A stretch of 64,000 nt of DNA. Origin: Toxorhynchites rutilus septentrionalis. Lineage: Eukaryota; Arthropoda; Insecta; Diptera; Culicidae. Positions 33,831-45,150 of this stretch are shown in pieces. The stretch covers positions 85,078,666 through 85,142,665 of the forward strand of contig NC_073745.1 of the NCBI RefSeq assembly GCF_029784135.1, written 5' to 3'. The translations under genes were made by a program, and so were the position numbers. The notes beneath the pieces are model-generated. The model had not been told where the DNA came from and did no database searches. It worked only from the letters and a program-made list of their open reading frames with translations. Position 1 is the first letter of the stretch, and each line of letters starts with the position of its first letter.

Positions 33831-36171
33831 AGCTATGTTACAGCTAAAACGCTAATGAGCCTGAAATAAACAAATAAGATGAAAATAAAAATAACTTCAT
33901 ATGTTTGGTACTACTTATATTATAGCAAAATCTTAAAGGCTCTAAGCAGTTTTGAAGTCCGCGTTGTCATTCATGGAATAAGTTGACAATAGCTAATAAT
34001 GCCTTGATTTATATCTTTTCTCTAGTTTGTAACTTTGTTTTTCATATAACAGATATAACAGTTGCTCAACCATCAGATATATGACGAACATTTGAATGTA
34101 AAAGCAAAAAAAACACAAGCTTTATTAACCTATTTGAATGTGATTTGAGAGCTCCCTGAGGATGGTTTCTAACGGTGACATATCAGATTTGATGTTAGAC
34201 GTGATATCTCCGTGTATGCCTAACACTTTTCAAAGGACCTACGCATGTTAGTAGATGAGGATATAATCCAATGAAGCGATGTAGAAATAATAGTGAAATT
34301 CAAGAATGAGTATGAAAATCTGTTATAAAACAAAATACGATCAGCAGATAATATGTTCATTAGGCCGTAAAAAGGCCCAATTCAACAACTATCAAGTATA
34401 ACTCGAAAGGAGAGTGAACAACGACTAGATACATTACGCCTCGCCAAACCGAAATTGTCGAGAGTCAACCAACCAAAACTACAGTCTCATCTGTGGTCTA
34501 ATTCCACATATTCCGCCCCGTTCTTCGTTTTAGACAGAATGCTTTTCTGTAAATGCCACGTGTTGCATTGCAAATATTGAGCATGAACCGTCCAGCCGGG
34601 GTACACACTCTCACTCTCGCTTCGAACGCGGCAGTGAATCACATCTCGTTATTGATTCCCCACCTCTCCTGGCCGGTTTTGCCCACCCCATCTCTTCCCA
34701 GAAACTATTCCAACATCTTTTTTCCGCATCTCGCGTGGCGCACTCGCCGCTTCATTACAACACAAACGCGCGCGCGTGTATTACGCTAAATGAAAAATAA
34801 TAACGTGGAACAGAGCCAGAAAAGGCAATAATAGCATAATACGCGCGTCCCTCTCACAGGGCCTGGGTGACTCCCAGCCCCCTCGGGAAGTGTGAATATG
34901 TGTAGTTTCTCTCGTTGGTTTTATGCTTTTCCTCCGGTTCCAGCCAACTATTTAGGTCTACGCGCGAGACCGACCAAACAATGCCTGGGCGCAGTTGTCG
35001 GCTTCGGGAAGGTCGAGGGCCCTCCCAACCTCCTCCCAGCGCGCGCACGTTACGCTTCAGCTCCAGCTGTGCTGGCTTGGAAGTGAACGAAAGCGAAATG
35101 AACGAAACGAGATTATGCAACAAGCATAAATTTCATACCACTTCCCCAGCATTGTCGCCACCGCCGCCGCCATTGAGCGCTTCACTGGGACTCGAACATG
35201 AAGATCTACTTCACGGATCGGGTCGGCCGCAATAAAATGCCATTTACGACGAGAGTCGACAGCGAGTTGTGTTGTGCATGGAAAGCGCCTCTCACTTCCT
35301 CCTTTCACCCGGCGGCGGCGGCAGCGACAGCGAAAGTCCAAAACCACTACCAGCGAATACACAAACGAACGAACGAACGAACGAACGATTTCAATACTCA
35401 ATGAACACCACCAACAACAACAAGCCGAATGAGAAATAGACTCAAAGGTTGTGGTGTTGTGTTGTTTGTAAATACAACAAGAGCGTCGATGATGGTGACG
35501 TAGATGACGTAGACGACGACGACTACGCAATCGACCACTATTTCTTCTCTAGCATTCGATCTACTCACAAACACCTCGGGCACCACTTGGCCCCACGGTT
35601 CATCAAGAGGAGTCGTTTGCATTCTTCGTCCACACACAACTATTCCGTCCGTGCGTTCCAATTCACGTTCCCCCGGTTGTATCATCGAAAGAGAGCGCAC
35701 CACCTAGCGAATCTCGGTGGTTTGATCACATTACTGTGTCAAGACACATTCACTCGCATCGGAGTTGCCCCCCGGTTTCCCATGTCGGATTTATGAGTCG
35801 TTTATGGGTAACGACCCCTGGGAACACGGATTTCTACCGAGGAGGGTTTGTTCTATGATTAGAATTATGTGTGTGTGGGGAATGTGGGATATGCTAACCA
35901 AACTAGAGCAACCTGCAACCTGTTTCGAGTTCATAGTTGTCCCGATCCTCCGTTCAAACGATCATTCAGTCAAGTATCTACACCAGTCATACATCTGCCA
36001 TAAAAGGCATACCAAAACGCCTCATCGAAACCACGTAAGTAGTTCACGGTGTTATTTATTAGTTCAATCCTGTATCATCCGAACTTACACACAACAATGG
36101 AAAGCAACAGTACCCAAGTAACCATAACTATCAACTTATATCCCTATTATGACATTTATTCAAAACCTCTG
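33831..36171. other. Unassigned, with GC-rich island at about 34.4-35.8 kb
   Basis: The island contains GCGCGCG, GGCGGCGG, an ACGA run (about 35363-35388) and a GAC run (about 35500-35523). Many overlapping short frames exist on both strands without a domain. No transposon is recognised. Host regulatory or untranslated exon sequence is possible. Confidence 0.4.
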
Positions 36172-37082
36172 ATACCGTCCATAAGATTCTGTACAACGTC
36201 AGGTTGTAGTTTTTTTTGAACAGAAATCCATTTTCTCTTGAAGTCCGCCTCCGATTTGACAACTTTTGGGTTCTTCCGGAGGGCCTGCTTCATAATCGCC
36301 CAATATTTCTCTATTGGGCGAAGCTCCGGCGCGTTGGGCGGGTTCATTTCCTTTGGCTCGAAGGTGACCCCGTTGGCTTCGTACCACTCCAACACGTTCT
36401 TTGAATAGTGGCACGAAGCGAGATCCGGCCAGAAGATGGTCGGGCCCTCGTGCTGCTTCAATAGTGGTAGTAGGCGCTTCTGTAGGCACTCCTTAAGGTA
36501 AACCTGCCCGTTTACCGTGCCGGTCATCGCGAAGGGGGCGCTCCGCTTTCCGCAAGAGCAGATCGCTTGCCACACCATGTACTTTTTGGCAAACTTGGAT
36601 AGTTTCGGCTGGCGAATCTCCTCCGGAACGCTGAATTTGTCCTCTGCGGAGAAGAACAACAGGCCCGGCAGCTGACGAAAGTCCGCTTTGACGTAGGTTT
36701 CGTCGTCCATTATCAGGCAATGCGGCTTCGTCAGCATTTCGGTGTACAGCTTCCGGGCTCGCGTCTTCCCCACCATGTTTTGCCTTTCGTCGCGGTTAGG
36801 AGCCTTCTGAACCTTGTATGTACGCAGGCCCTCCCGCTGCTTGGTCCGCTGGACGAATGAACTTGACAAATTCAGCTTTTTGGCGACATCCCGGACCGAA
36901 CTTCTCGGATCACGTCTAAACTGCTTAACTACGCGCTTGTGATCTTTTTCACTGACGGAGCATCCATTTTTGCCGTTCTTCACCTTCCGGTCGATGGTTA
37001 GGTTCTCGAAGTATCGTTTTAGTACTCTGCTGACCGTGGATTGGACGATTCCCAGCATCTTACCGATGTCCCGATGTGACAA
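36156..37082 (-). pseudogene. ITmD37E transposase, copy 2, start codon deleted
   Basis: The frame covers the family protein from about residue 11 to the C terminus. It retains the helix-turn-helix, DDETY, WPDLASCHYS and RPIEKYW with the 37-residue spacing. No in-frame ATG remains because of the deletion, and the given start is a TTG. Unlike copy 1, the T-run near 36210 has 8 Ts, so the normal ending KKLQPDVVQNLMDG is in frame. The frame then runs a few codons into flanking DNA. It cannot be translated normally from its own start. Confidence 0.9.
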
Positions 37083-37203
37083 CTCCGGATTCTCGAAATG
37101 AGTGCACAGGATTAATTCTGAAGCTGAAGCTGAAGATATAATTCCTAAAAATTAAATTTCTACAGCATTTTCTCCGTAATGCAATTTGATGTGACACACC
37201 CTT
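36172..37203 (-). mobile_element. ITmD37E transposon, copy 2 (one end lost, internal deletion)
   Basis: The right TIR (GATGTGACACACCCTT) and flanking TA at 37204-37205 are present. The left end stops within the transposase C-terminal region and has no TIR. Against copy 1, roughly 100 bp are deleted near 37118, removing the 5' untranslated part and the first about nine codons. Over shared sequence about 14 substitutions in about 920 bp are visible, so the copies are roughly 98% identical. Confidence 0.94.
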
Positions 37204-37205
37204 TA

Positions 37206-38650
37206 CGTAGAGGATACTGCTCGTTTAAGCTCTTAAAATGACTCATACTGCTTGTAAGCTGCATTTACTTTTCATACGATCGCTCCTCATAAGTTCCTGA
37301 CAGGGTTTTGATTTGGTAAACAACAATCTGAAGCCTCTATTCTTTAAACCATGCCATGACCTTCCAGATTTTATGAATTGATGCCAAATTACCCAATTAT
37401 CAAATTGTTTTCGATGCAAACGCAGCAGTAAATGGTACTGAAGTACTTCATTGCACTTCTGACTGTTCGTTCGTGTTGATGGTAAGCTATCTAAACCAGG
37501 CCTTTTCGAGAAAAAGGGGTCTTCATTGAAATCGCCACCATTGATCATTTCGATCAACAACGAAGTACAGTGAAAATCGTCATTTTGACAGTCGTCGTTG
37601 ATCATACAGAAAAGGGGAATTTGAGAACCGCATCAAACTCATAAACTTACAGCACATTTTCTAGGCGGAACCGATCGATTTGTATGATGCGTAGTGAATG
37701 ATCCGATGCGTAGCGAAAAATCCGATCACTCCTCGCAGAGAGGAAGTAAAAGTGATTTTTCGATGTTTTTTTCTCCATAACATTGATCTATGAGCAGAGA
37801 CGAACACAACAAAACAAAGATGACTTAAATCGGACGATTACTTCCTCGGGTTTCGCGCTTAGCAACACATTTGGCCTTCCTTTTGACGTAGGACTACGTC
37901 TTTCGGGAACATATTGGGGTACAAATTGAAAATCGAAAATCGAGTACATCGTGAAATTTATCCAATTTCAAACGCTTATTGCTCAGTCATTTCGTGATGG
38001 ATTGATGAAATTTTTGCGTCATACATGAAAGTAGGGGGAGTTTTTGTTCCAACCGAAATGTATTCCCTAACAGAGACTTCAAAACCAAGGTGCCCAGGGG
38101 AAATCGGCATTGCAAATAGATGCAAGTCGGGGGCATTTTTATATTGCAAGTAAGGTGAGTGACACGGAATCCTACGTCAACTATGCGGTCGTGTCTCGGA
38201 CACAACTCTCCTGTGACTTTTTTATTTATATAGCATATGAACCGTTCTATTCTGTAACCTGCTTCCATCGCTTAGGAAGCCGAATTTTTATTTGCTTATT
38301 TTCAAAACTTGGTGCGTTTTTATTTCGCTTCTGAATTTGAAAGATTTACCACGAAGAGATTCACTTAAGGAGAGGAACAATTAATAATCGGATAAAGCAA
38401 GGTCTGGGAACTACGGAGGATGCGGTAGAACGTCCCAGTAGAACTGTTATAATGTTCGCCTTACGGAAAACGCAACATGCGATCTTGCGTTTTTTTTTTA
38501 TCCAAAATAAATATTTTTATTAAGGCTCATATGGCGTCAACCTGACGGGAGTTCAATATTTCGACAATGTTTGCCTTATAACTATGTTAGTAATATGTAA
38601 CCGATTACTCGAGGTTAGTATTACAAGTGTTTTCGTAATTGTGATGTTGT
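37206..38650. repeat. Dispersed repeat region (families beta and GACGTAG)
   Basis: About 37755-37880 matches 13395-13515. GACGTAGGACTACGTC at 37885-37900 is a near-perfect palindrome. It and the following TTTCGGGAAC...GGGGTACAAATTG resemble the head of the tandem repeat at 2372. About 38165-38235 resembles the inverse of 18100-18245. Element ends are not resolved, and no domain is seen in the frames here. Confidence 0.5.
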
Positions 38651-39000
38651 TGTCTTCAATGATCTGTACATGTGCCCAACACGGGATACTTCCTATTGGG
38701 ATGTAGCTGACCATTAATCAGCAACACCCCGTAGTCTGTACCCCATATATAGCGTAGTGCGTCTTCTCGACTCGAGGAATTCAGGATAGAATGGTCACTA
38801 GCCGTCGCAAACATCAGCTCGTGTAGAGTTGTCATGAGCGGTACAACCTTTGGCTCTTGTTGAATGATCAGTGGACTGCACAACCTTTGGCCCGTGTATC
38901 TGTAAAGAGTGTGTGTATGTATTGCCGCGACTAAGTAAAAGTTTATAGATCGGATAGGAGCGATATGAAACAGGGACACAACGAAGGAATCATCATTAAA
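38651..39000. other. Open minus-strand stretch, unrecognised
   Basis: A minus-strand frame stays open from within the adjacent SINE to about 38656, with residues such as DALRYIWGTDYGVLLINGQ. Its first residues come from SINE sequence, so the start is artificial. I recognise no family. Confidence 0.3.
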
Positions 39001-39345
39001 CGTTGACATCTCTTGCGTTGTCGTGATAGAAAATGGAATATTTCTCAACATTGATTTTTTTTTCCCTATTATAGTGACTTTCAGCACATTTCGGCTGGTT
39101 CGTCACTTTTACTTCCATTTTTGGAAGAATGTCGGAAGTGAGAATTGAACTCGTGGTCTTTGCGTGAGAGGTATGGATGTTACCACTACGCCAGATCGCC
39201 TTCCGTCAGCATTGATCGTACCACCTTCAGGGACAAGGTTGTAGTGCACTGTACCTTTCCAGTTTCACCAAATGCCAAAAAGAACCTTTTTCGGATGCGA
39301 GAACAGTTGATGGTTCATTTTCTATAGACTGGGTGCGTTATTGAT
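39001..39345 (-). pseudogene. Mariner transposase relic split by a SINE
   Basis: On the minus strand, SHPKKVLFGIW, a stop in place of the second Trp, then NWKGTVHYNLVPEGGTIN match the conserved region between the first two catalytic Asps of mariner. The SINE at 39056-39206 follows. Beyond it, IFYHDNAR recalls the HQDNARPH block that holds the second Asp. The rest is missing. The order shows mariner decay first, SINE insertion later. Confidence 0.82.
39056..39206 (-). mobile_element. tRNA-headed poly(A) SINE, full copy
   Basis: The minus strand runs from a tRNA-like head (TGGCGTAGTGG A box, GAGTTCAATTCTC B box) through a short body to a T-run that is its poly(A) tail at 39056. CAACATTGAT (39046-39055) and CAGCATTGAT (39207-39216) form a 10-bp TSD with one mismatch. 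It is inserted in a mariner relic. Confidence 0.9.
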
Positions 39346-42298
39346 GCACATTTCGGTGTAAAATCCAACTAAAACCGATGCCATAAACGGCCTGCATGCG
39401 ACACAAATTTTTGAGACAACCTAACATATAAAGAAAAATGAAAAGTAAGATACGAATAAGAAGGAAAGTAAACAGGAATTTAAGGATGTGAGGAAAATAA
39501 AACAAAAATGATAAAGAATAAAAGAATATGTCTTCAAAAAGGTTATGAGCTGACTTGTAAAGTTTGATGAAATTCGAGAAAGACCCTGTGCATTCCGAAT
39601 CCACGAACCATCCGCGAATTATTAGGTGGATTTGTCATTTGCCGCTCGTCGTCACACTCGCGTAACAATCAATAAATAAAGTTGTTATCGTCTTCGTCGT
39701 CGTCGTCGTCTTGGTCGGCCGGAATCGCCTAGTTAGTATGTAAGTAAGTAAGTCAGTCAGTCAATCACGCATGGGAAAACTCCGCGCGTAGTAAATATTA
39801 CAGCGTTTTACCTACACACACACGCACGCAGATTATTACACACGGTTTTCGGTTTCTTTCGCCATTTCACATCTCGCATCGAGAGAAAGAGCATATGTGG
39901 AAAAGCTCTCTCCTACTGTTGGTTTGTTTGCAGTCTACAACTACATGTTAAGCCATTCACAGTCGCTTTTACTGGAGGAAAGAGCGCCAATGAGAAGAGC
40001 TTGTGTGTGTGAGTGAGTGTAAGCAAATATTGACAGTGGTTAAGATCGAGAGTAGTGTTTTGCAATAGCATCGATCAGGGGGGACAGATCATCAGCATGG
40101 GTGAAAGGGAATGGAAAATTCACAAGCGCTCTTCTCACATTGCGTCATCTTCGGATGGTGTTTGGGTTGATCGAATGGAGGAGGGCAGAGAAAATGCGAT
40201 CGGAGACGAGAACCGACCTTTGGCAAATCGGAGAAAATGAACAAATGTCGAATGAGCTGATGGCAATATCAATTAGCTGCGGGGAATTTGTGACATCAGC
40301 TAAGCACAACCTGTTTCCCGAAATATGCCTTCGAAGATGCCCCCCGGGGGGTTGGATTGCAAGTATGCACCGCACTCGGACGCGGATCGATTTGTAGAAA
40401 CTAGCATTTATGTCTGGGAACTCCGCAAACGACCACTGAAAAAAAATAACACCAGGCGCTGCAGCCATTCTATTCACGTTTTGCTGGCGCTGCTGCTGTC
40501 ATTGCGAAAGCGTTGTTGAGATCGTGAGAAGTGGCCATATATAATGCAATCAACGCTGCAACGCTGCTGCTGCTGCCAACTTGACTTTCGAGCTTCGGCT
40601 CCAAAGCCTCATCCGTTGCCTGCTCAGCCGCAATAAAGCACACCACAGTGAAAGAGGCGAGAAAACCCGAAGTCGAAGGGTGTACCAACGGCGCGGCGAA
40701 CGCGCGGATAGAATCTCGAGAAGGTGGCGCAATCCTTTTTCTCTCTCATCATAACGAAACAGACAAGTTTCGTTAATATTTCGCGCTTTTCGCGCCGCTC
40801 ACTCCCGGGTCCGTGATACCACCGCCGCGCGTACACACTTTGATCGGCGCGTGGGAGCGTAAAAATTCGGTTGTTGTTGAAGTGAATGTAGTCTTTGAGG
40901 TTTCTGCTGATGCTAAGAAAAATAATACGCTGGCTGAAAGTAAGGGTGCGCACATTTGGCGGCTGTTTGTTATTTTCTTGATCTGGTAAAATGATTGTCT
41001 GAATCAATCCGTTCTAGTCAGCTTGGTGAGGTAACCTTGCGAGCGGATTATATCGGGAAAGGCGAGTAAAGAGAAACATGAGCGCACGCACACGTTAACC
41101 TTTTATTGATCCCGAGACTTGTTGAACTCATTAAAAACCCATATCATGATCCCCGCTTTTTGTAATGTGAGAAAATTCTAAAAAATATCGAAAGTCATGA
41201 AACAGGAATTGAAAAGTTTCACGTTGTACACAGAAACACACAGGCTCACGTCCCAAAGTTCACGTTGATGAGAAAATCATAAGCAATCAAGCAGAAGAGA
41301 AAACAAATCACAAAAACTTGTTGATGAATATAAGTTTTAGAACAAAAATTACAAAAGTAATCGCTAGAAACACAATAAGTTTAATAACTAAATAAGAATG
41401 GGAATATTCACTAGCGAACATATTGAAATAATCACCACTAAATGAAGAGTGAGATAAAATGACATGAACAGTATTTACTATGAAAAAAATAATAACGACA
41501 CGTCGAAAACACAAACACGTGAGTAATAAAAAAAAATTAAAAATTATAATGATAATATGAGAAACGTATAGTAAAGCAGTTTAAATAACCATCATAAAAC
41601 TTTTGTCGCAGTTTTGTATACTGTTTCTCGAATTAATCGGTCAAATGTTTCATACCAGTGCGAGTGAGTTTTCCTCTCTATAATATTCGGGGTAAGAAAA
41701 TCAGGTACCGTAAAACAGTAGGATCCTTATTATCCAAGTAATAGAATGGCAAGGTCCCGCGGATAATGCAATGAAGAACTAAAAATGAGGTGCAAACACA
41801 AAAAAAAAGATTGTTCAGCATGATCACTTTGTTTTCTCAATACAGAAATCATTAAACTATCCACTGTACTGTACACTAGGAACAAGATAATATGAAAGCC
41901 ATACCCAAAACAAAATAGCAAGAGCCTACCATTCGCTGACAGATTCCGGGAAGGCCAAGAGGATCACTATGGAACTATTATTTAATTCTCTCTCTTTATC
42001 ATCGTTTGTCCATCCAACAACTGAGAAGAAAGAAAGCGCAAGTTTGGGCACTAACTTTTCGCTGTCCGTCTTACACCACCAGTACAACTATTTGAACCAT
42101 TCATAAATTTTCACCTACAAATGACACATTACTTCGCTCAATGTCGCTTCGATGTTAACCTACCTACCGAAATATATCCACCAGTAAATCAAATTTTGAA
42201 GTTCAACTACTCAAAATGCTTGCTTTGGAAGTTACCCACATCTCCCATACTGGATTAAGAGAGAAAATAATCACAACATAGTGCACAATAGCAAGAAT
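39346..42298. other. Unassigned, with GC-richer island at about 39.6-41.05 kb
   Basis: The island has (GTC)n near 39690-39710, GTAA/GTCA runs near 39738-39765 and GCTGCTGCT runs near 40485-40575. Beyond 41.1 kb the DNA is AT-rich. TACCGTAAAACAGTAGGATCC near 41706 resembles a lone transposon end. No coding domain is found. Confidence 0.4.
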
Positions 42299-42535
42299 AT
42301 GATAATAAATGATAAATGATAAATAATAAATAATAAATAATAAATAATAAATAATAAAAAATAAATAATAAATAATAAATAATAAATAATAAATAATAAA
42401 TAATAAATAATAAATAATAAATAATAAATAATAAATAATAAATAATAAATAATAAATAATAAATAATAAATAATAAATAATAAATAATAAATAATAAATA
42501 ATAAATAATAAATAATAAATAATAAATAATAAATG
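42299..42535. repeat. TAAATAA heptanucleotide microsatellite
   Basis: About 33 tandem 7-bp units, nearly uninterrupted. The Tyr/Leu/Ile open frames on the minus strand are artefacts. Confidence 0.97.
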
Positions 42536-42779
42536 GAATAGTAATATTATATCGCGTAAAAATGACAAAGATGAAGAAAAGTATGAACCATACGAGGAAC
42601 AAAGAATAGAAAAAAATAATTAACTAAGAAATGAAAAAAACGCAAAAAATGATCAAGAGCATCTATACAGTGGAAAAAGAAATTGTAACAGGACAAATAG
42701 TTGAGAAAAAATAAACAAGGAAAAGAGAAATCAGTTAATTAACATGCAACGATTGTGAAATTGATCAATATTTGATATA

Positions 42780-43094
42780 CAGGCAAACCTTTTTTTTTGT
42801 GCGGGGGATAGGGACCGCATGAAAAAAATCGCATAAAAAAAATCGTGCACTTCACCAGTAGCTTTAAAAAACCGTGTTCGGTACACATTTTGAAAAAAAA
42901 ATTTGAATGATTTCAGAATTGGATAATTGAGACGTAAATATGCTTTTTTCGCACTGAAATGCATATAAATCATCGAAAAAACTAAATGGACGATAACTTC
43001 GTCAAATATGCTTATTTTCATATACCGCGCAAAAGAACAGAAAACCGCACAAAAAATCACACAAAAAAAAACCGCACAAAAACAGGCTTTACCG
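42780..43094. mobile_element. TA MITE, 315 bp
   Basis: TA lies on both sides (42778-42779 and 43095-43096). The ends CAGGCAAACC(T)nGTGCGG and the inverse CCGCACAAAAACAGGCTTTACCG form imperfect TIRs. CCGCA and GCACAAAA words repeat subterminally. The TIR style resembles pogo/Tigger elements. No coding content is seen. Confidence 0.75.
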
Positions 43095-43449
43095 TATTTA
43101 ACTATTTGTGAATAAAGTATGTTCTGAATCTGTATCATTATACGAGGAGTAATTAAAGGAGAATAGTGAAAAGAAACGTGGGAACGAAGAATTTCATGTA
43201 AGAAAAATTCTAATATTATATAATTTTATATTTAATAATTATATTATTTAAATATTATATAATAAATATTAAAATAAAAAAGGTAGCAGCAACCAGAGGT
43301 TCCAACTATTTATCGATATGTTTATTATTGGGAATTTAATCAGGTGTAGGATTTGTGAATGTTTTTTGTTTTGTTTTGACTGTTTGCCATCTACATATTA
43401 GTGTTTTTCCGAAAAAAAAATCGTAAACAACTGCCGTATTCACCAGATG

Positions 43450-45150
43450 TGACCCACTGTGACTTTCGTTTTAAAAGAACAATGTGAAACGGCATGACAT
43501 TATGATATCTGTTTTGAGTCACTTGCTTCTCTATATTTTTCATCTCGTCAGTTATTCTAGACCCACAATTTTACTTTTCATTATTCTTAAATATATAGAG
43601 TCTCAATACATTTTTGAACAGTTATGAAAATTTTTCTAGTCTCCTTTTTTCGTCTATTCTTTATCCCTCAGTCTTAAGACATTTAAATTTATAATTCTGA
43701 CGTTCATTGCATAGTTATATTATTACTTATCATTTCTCTTACATAACTACATTGCTTCTTATTATCTTTTTTTTCTTATTTCACTTCATTTATTGCTTAT
43801 ATTGAAACTTATTTATTTCTTTCCATTTGTCGTGCCATAATTCATGCTTATCGTTCTTCTTCTAGTTTATTATTCTTTATTGTTTTATTATTTTTTTATC
43901 TAACGATTTATCTCAGTATGATTCTTCTAGTCCTTATTCTCATTTTTTCCATTTTAATATTCACTTTTTGATTGATCATTCGCTGTCGATTTATTCTAGC
44001 AAACTTCTTTCAATTTTTGTTCTTGCGATTTTTACATCTTTTTCTGTTTCAAGCAATGGTTCCCACTGTTATTATTGTTATAAATAATTTGAGGAAAATT
44101 TGAAAAGATATTTTCTGGCAACACTAGCTCGGCTTCAACCGATGCGTTGCACGATTTTTTTCTCAAAATGTGACAGAGTGCGCATGTTGATCGATATTAC
44201 ACCGATGTAAAAAGTATATTGAAGCTGATGGAAACTATTTCTCTGTATAATAAAATCGCTAGATATTTTTGCTTTAAAGTTTACTATCATCCCAAAACAT
44301 AATTGAGACACTGTGTAAAATGTTGAAAAAAAAGAAAGCGTTTAGGAACGAAAGGCAGCGATCGAATGATACTTCGAGGGCAAAATAAAATTAGAATAGA
44401 AAAATAGAAGAAACTTGAAGAAGAATATTGCGAACATATGGAAAATAAAAAATAACCATTGAACAAGTAATTAGAGTTCCTACATAAAGGATGGTGAAAA
44501 GAATTGCTAGAAGTACAATGGGAACAATTGCTTGAAACAGAAAAATGTATACAATCGCATATAGAAGAATTGAAAGAAGTTTGCTAGAATAAATCGACAG
44601 CGAATAATCAATTGAAAGAGTGACTACTTCAAAAAATGAGAATAAAGACTAGAAGAATAATAATTACAAGAATCGTTAGATAAAGCTTAGTAACAGAAAT
44701 AAATTTTAGAAGAAAAAGATAAGCAGGATTAATGACACGAAAAATGGAAAGAGAGAATACAATTACAACATTGAAACAAGAACAACATAAAAACAATAAA
44801 AGTAACAGAAATAGGTAAGGAACTACAGTAACAAAATCAGAAAATTATGTTGAGAATAGTCCACTACAGGGTCCGCTATACCGACGTGGGTCTGCCGGAA
44901 AGTTGTATATAATCGTGTTGAAGGTAATAATGCACGAAATAATGATGAGAAAATACGTAAGTCGTAGAATCATAACAAAAAACAAAGAATGGTACAGGGG
45001 ATAGACAAAAGGAAGGAGACTAGCAAAATTTTGTATTCAAATTGTCATAACTCTTCGAAAGGTTTACTTAGAGTCTTCAGAAAAAATGAGAAAAAGAACA
45101 GATATCATTATCTCATGCCGTTTCACATTGTTATTTTTAGCGTTTCCGCT
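43450..45150. repeat. Large purine/pyrimidine inverted repeat
   Basis: The left arm (about 43450-44060, pyrimidine-rich) and right arm (about 44510-45150, purine-rich) are inverted copies. Matching blocks include GAAGTTTGCTAGAATAAATC, AATCGTTAGATAAA, GGAGACTAG(A/C)AAAATTTT and CATGCCGTTTCACATTGTT. Identity is moderate with many indels. The loop is about 450 bp and unassigned. No coding domain is present. Confidence 0.7.

Noticed and set aside
37243..37605. 120-codon minus-strand frame next to ITmD37E copy 2
   Set aside because: No domain, no repeat relation and no supporting context. Length is within chance for this window.
38656..39087. 143-codon minus-strand frame
   Set aside because: Its start and first residues lie in SINE tail sequence and part is mariner relic. 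The remainder is unrecognised.
42203..42602. 115-121 codon Tyr/Leu/Ile frames
   Set aside because: They are translations of the TAAATAA array.
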